A stretch of DNA of 34,119 bases, taken from Clostridiales bacterium (GTDB taxonomy: Bacteria; Bacillota; Clostridia; Tissierellales; GPF-1). The DNA lies in assembly GCA_013619125.1 (NCBI GenBank), contig JABXKS010000084.1, forward strand, positions 127,530 to 161,648, given 5' to 3'. Below, one piece after another: positions 31,461 to 34,119 of the stretch. Both the position numbers and the translations under genes were made by a program. Each line of letters starts with the position of its first letter. Positions within the stretch are counted from its first letter, which is position 1. A model generated the notes under the pieces. The model saw nothing but the letters and a program-made list of their open reading frames with translations. It made no database searches and had not been told where the DNA came from.

Positions 31461-33248
31461 CTATTTTGCTGCGTTCTGTCCAGCAATTCGACCGAATACT
31501 GTAATATCTGCAATCGCGTTGCTGCCCAAACGATTTTTGCCGTGAATGCCGCCTGTTACTTCGCCAGCCGCAAACAATCCTTCAATGACACTACCTTCAA
31601 GATCAACCACTTGAGCGCTCTCATTGATCATGATTCCGCCCATGGTATGATGAACTGCCGGTACCGCTTTCAAAATATAGTATGGTGCTTTTTCAATCGT
31701 TGACGGTAAGCTTCGTTTGTTGAATTCTGGATCTACGCCGTCAGCAACGTAGCTGTTATAATTGTCGACTGTTGTTTTCAATTCTGCCGCATCTATGCCA
31801 TAGAAGGCTGCCGCTTCTTCCAACGTATCCGCTTTTACGAACAGATCATTATTGTACAAGTACTCAATCTCTGCCGCATGATTCTCTTGCAAGTAACTCT
31901 TTTCAAATCCATTTTGGTCCATCAATTCATAACAAACACTGCCTGTTTGTGCTTTGATTCCCATGGACATCACATCGCGACGTCCTAATTCCTCAACAAA
32001 TCGCTTACCTTCCAAGTTCACGATCACCGTATGTCCGTATAGACGGGCATCATCCACATACAACAAGGTACCGGATAAAGGATCGCAAATTGGATAAGTT
32101 TGAATAAATTCCATGCCAGTCAAATCCGCGCCAACAGCTTCTGCCATCACAATGCCATCACCTGTGCTTCCCGGTGAGTTAGTGGAAAGAATCGATCCAT
32201 CGATATCTGGATTGTACTTCACGCGCATTTCCACATTGGATCCGAAACCGCCTGATGCAATAATCACTGCTTTGTTGGTTTCGAAGATATAATCATTCTC
32301 TTTTCCTTCCGCTTCTACACCAACAACTTTGCCGGTTTCATCGGTGATCAATGCTGTTGCTTTCGTATTCAATAGAACCGGAATTCCCATCTCTTCTGCT
32401 TTTACCAATTGCTTGGTAATAATCGCTCGTCCGCTTGCTCCTTCAGGAACCAAGCTTCGTTTTGCGGAATGACCACCAAACTGCATCAATTCGTCTTCCC
32501 AAACAACGCCGACAAAGTCACGCAACCACTCGGCGCCTGCAAGGGCGTTTTCCGCAACCACACGAACCAATGCCGGATCATTGACATAATCTCCGCCTTT
32601 TAGCGTATCTTCGATATGTTGTTCAATGCTATCTTCAATGCCCATTTCCTTTTGCATCCAGTTGTTGGAAGCCGCATATTCGGCCCCAGAGATCAAGGTG
32701 TTACCACCTGCTGCCGGCATCTTCTCCAAGACAATAACATTCGCGCCTGCCGCTTTGGCTTCAATGGCTGCTGTCAGTCCTGCTCCACCTGCGCCAATGA
32801 CAACGACGTCGCATTTTTCCGTTACAGTTTCTCTCTCTGTCGTCACTTCTGCAACTTCGATTTTTTTCAGCATATCCGGTGTCGCATTTGCTGCACCCAA
32901 CGCCGCTGTTACCGCTTCAACAAAACCATTGGACGTTACGCTTGCTCCCGCAACCACATCCACTTCCAAGGAATTGATACGAAGAATTTCTTCGGTCAAA
33001 GTCCCAATCGCTTGGTCCAATCCCTCTGTTTCGTTTTGGCTAAGGACATTGATGGCTGTGATGACATCCTCTTCAATCGTCACCTCAACCGAAATATCTC
33101 CGCCCTTGCCTTCGCCTACCCCTGTATAGGTACCATTCTCGATAGCTGTCTTTGCAGCCTCCGGTTCTTCAACCGTAGCACCTTGTGAACAACCTGTTGC
33201 CGTAACAATCATGGCAATCATAAGTAAATAAATCATAATTTTCTTCAT
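31461..33248 (-). CDS. lipoprotein FMN/FAD fumarate-reductase-like oxidoreductase
   Basis: A 595-residue extracellular flavoprotein. It has a lipoprotein signal (TATGC, Cys20) and an FMN-binding domain (about 38-120) with the covalent attachment motif GASVTS (Thr105). A FAD-binding fumarate/urocanate reductase-type domain (about 145-595) has Rossmann motif GAGGAGLTA (152-160), EKMPAAGGNT, HHTMGGIMIN and the C-terminal GSNAIADITVFGRIAG. Such enzymes reduce an unsaturated acid outside the membrane, with electrons arriving through the FMN. The exact acceptor (fumarate, urocanate, acrylate-type acids) cannot be told by eye. GGGGG-rich sequence precedes the ATG. A Cache-sensor gene is divergent, which may sense the same acid. 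Confidence 0.93.
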   Translation of the reverse strand: MKKIMIYLLMIAMIVTATGCSQGATVEEPEAAKTAIENGTYTGVGEGKGGDISVEVTIEEDVITAINVLSQNETEGLDQAIGTLTEEILRINSLEVDVVAGASVTSNGFVEAVTAALGAANATPDMLKKIEVAEVTTERETVTEKCDVVVIGAGGAGLTAAIEAKAAGANVIVLEKMPAAGGNTLISGAEYAASNNWMQKEMGIEDSIEQHIEDTLKGGDYVNDPALVRVVAENALAGAEWLRDFVGVVWEDELMQFGGHSAKRSLVPEGASGRAIITKQLVKAEEMGIPVLLNTKATALITDETGKVVGVEAEGKENDYIFETNKAVIIASGGFGSNVEMRVKYNPDIDGSILSTNSPGSTGDGIVMAEAVGADLTGMEFIQTYPICDPLSGTLLYVDDARLYGHTVIVNLEGKRFVEELGRRDVMSMGIKAQTGSVCYELMDQNGFEKSYLQENHAAEIEYLYNNDLFVKADTLEEAAAFYGIDAAELKTTVDNYNSYVADGVDPEFNKRSLPSTIEKAPYYILKAVPAVHHTMGGIMINESAQVVDLEGSVIEGLFAAGEVTGGIHGKNRLGSNAIADITVFGRIAGQNAAK

Positions 33249-33365
33249 TTGTTTTCCCCCTTTTTAATTGTTAAAAATGTAACACTTTCGATTAACAGTC
33301 TATCAGCTTCCGCGCTCTTTGTATTTACACCAGATTTCCTATTTTTGAACTCTCAAGCATCCACC

Positions 33366-33393
33366 TTGAAAAGCCCAATAGTTCCGGTATAAT
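33366..33393 (+). promoter_or_regulatory. promoter of the Cache-sensor gene
   Basis: TTGAAA (33366-33371) and TATAAT (33388-33393) are 16 bases apart, about 44 bases before the ATG. Confidence 0.65.
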
Positions 33394-33436
33394 GAGAAAG
33401 GAATTCAAAAATGTCAAATCATGTAAGGGTGAACCC

Positions 33437-34119
33437 ATGTCTCTACGATCAAAAATCATTTGTTCCTTTGTACTCATTATCGCTTTAAGTCTTTCCGTCC
33501 TTTCTTTTTTGATGGAAACCAAGATCAAGACCTTGCGAATGGAAGAACTGGAGCACAATACTACCCAACTAATCGACTCAAAGGCCAACGAGATTGGATC
33601 TTGGCTGAATCAACGAATCAGCGAAATTCGGATCATCCATGAAAATCCATCCACCAAAACAATGAACTTTACTGAGATAAAACCATATCTCTCGCAATTG
33701 AATGAAGTTTTGCGGGGGCAATACGGGAATCCTAATGAGACCTTTGCCATTGGCGGTATCGATGGCCAGGGCTGGGTCAATGACCAGATCACCATTGATG
33801 TCTCAAAACGAGATTACTTCTTAGAAGCAATGACGACAAAAAACGAATATGTCATCAGTGATCCCATCGTTTCCAAGTCGGATAATATGCCGATTTTTAT
33901 TCTCTGCTATCCAATCATTAATGAGAAAAATGAAAAGGTGGGCTTTATCAACGGCTCCGTGAATCTTGAAAACTTCTCAGAGATCGTTGATACCATTGAT
34001 CTATACGATGGCTTCACTTGGATTATGAATACAAACCAAGATATCTATTCCATTGATGCGGAATCCTTAATAGAAAACCACATTTCGTTCGAGGGACTCG
34101 CTTCCATTATCCAGTCCAA
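33437..34119 (+). CDS. Cache-domain membrane sensor, N-terminal part (partial)
   Basis: The frame is open from the ATG after AAGGGTG to the window end (227 codons seen). A membrane helix (about 7-25) is followed by an extracellular double-Cache type sensor domain. It begins with ANEIGSWLNQRISEIRIIHENP, has the ligand-site style VSKRDYFLEAM and VISDPIVSKSDNMPIFILCYPI, and GFINGSVNLENFSEIV. The output domain is outside the window: methyl-accepting, GGDEF or histidine kinase are all possible. The membrane-proximal part is typical of clostridial chemoreceptors and diguanylate cyclases. It is divergent from the FMN/FAD reductase and may respond to its substrate. Confidence 0.88.
   Translation, partial: MSLRSKIICSFVLIIALSLSVLSFLMETKIKTLRMEELEHNTTQLIDSKANEIGSWLNQRISEIRIIHENPSTKTMNFTEIKPYLSQLNEVLRGQYGNPNETFAIGGIDGQGWVNDQITIDVSKRDYFLEAMTTKNEYVISDPIVSKSDNMPIFILCYPIINEKNEKVGFINGSVNLENFSEIVDTIDLYDGFTWIMNTNQDIYSIDAESLIENHISFEGLASIIQS

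Overview
The window looks like chromosomal DNA of a low-GC Gram-positive anaerobe of the Clostridia type. Pointers to this are strong GGAGG ribosome-binding sites, frequent TTG/GTG starts, hairpin-plus-T terminators, an S-layer (SLH) protein, many lipoproteins and amino-acid fermentation genes. I cannot name the genus from sequence alone. Almost everything is ordinary single-copy chromosomal content. The only mobile-element trace is a broken TnpB tail near 15.1 kb.

Layout. 1-820: three tandem cold-shock protein genes, the first cut by the window edge, each with its own terminator. 874-4284 (minus): a small membrane protein, an alkyltransferase-like DNA repair protein downstream of a DEAD-box RNA helicase, and a SOUL-family protein; two perfect DnaA boxes lie in front of the helicase. 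4357-7090 (plus): small lipoprotein, MATE exporter, DAHP synthase. 7158-9162 (minus): a cytochrome-b5-like lipoprotein with a tiny membrane protein carrying two H-x13-H motifs, then a diguanylate cyclase. 9333-10531: solitary type IV prepilin-like protein and YaaA. 10638-14380 (minus): a MarR-MATE operon with a twin-operator promoter, then an APH-family kinase translationally coupled to an EamA exporter. 14601-14677: tRNA-Pro(GGG). 15061-17526: TnpB remnant, two unknown small proteins and a second EamA paralogue.

17703-25368 (all minus) is the most interesting block: a YgeV-like sigma-54 activator, then a sigma-54 promoter with a paired upstream dyad, then a YgeY-like M20 hydrolase, diaminopropionate ammonia-lyase, a sodium-dependent NSS amino-acid transporter, its 47-residue MetS-like subunit (unmarked until translated by hand) and an M24 peptidase. 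I read it as a regulated uptake, hydrolysis and deamination module for an unusual amino acid or its conjugate.

25636-34119: a secreted DUF5648-like/FN3/SLH protein, a DUF2177 membrane protein with UV endonuclease UvsE, a C26 gamma-glutamyl hydrolase, two small genes (one probably a frameshifted HTH protein), a lipoprotein FMN/FAD fumarate-reductase-like enzyme, and the start of a divergent Cache-domain sensor that runs off the window.
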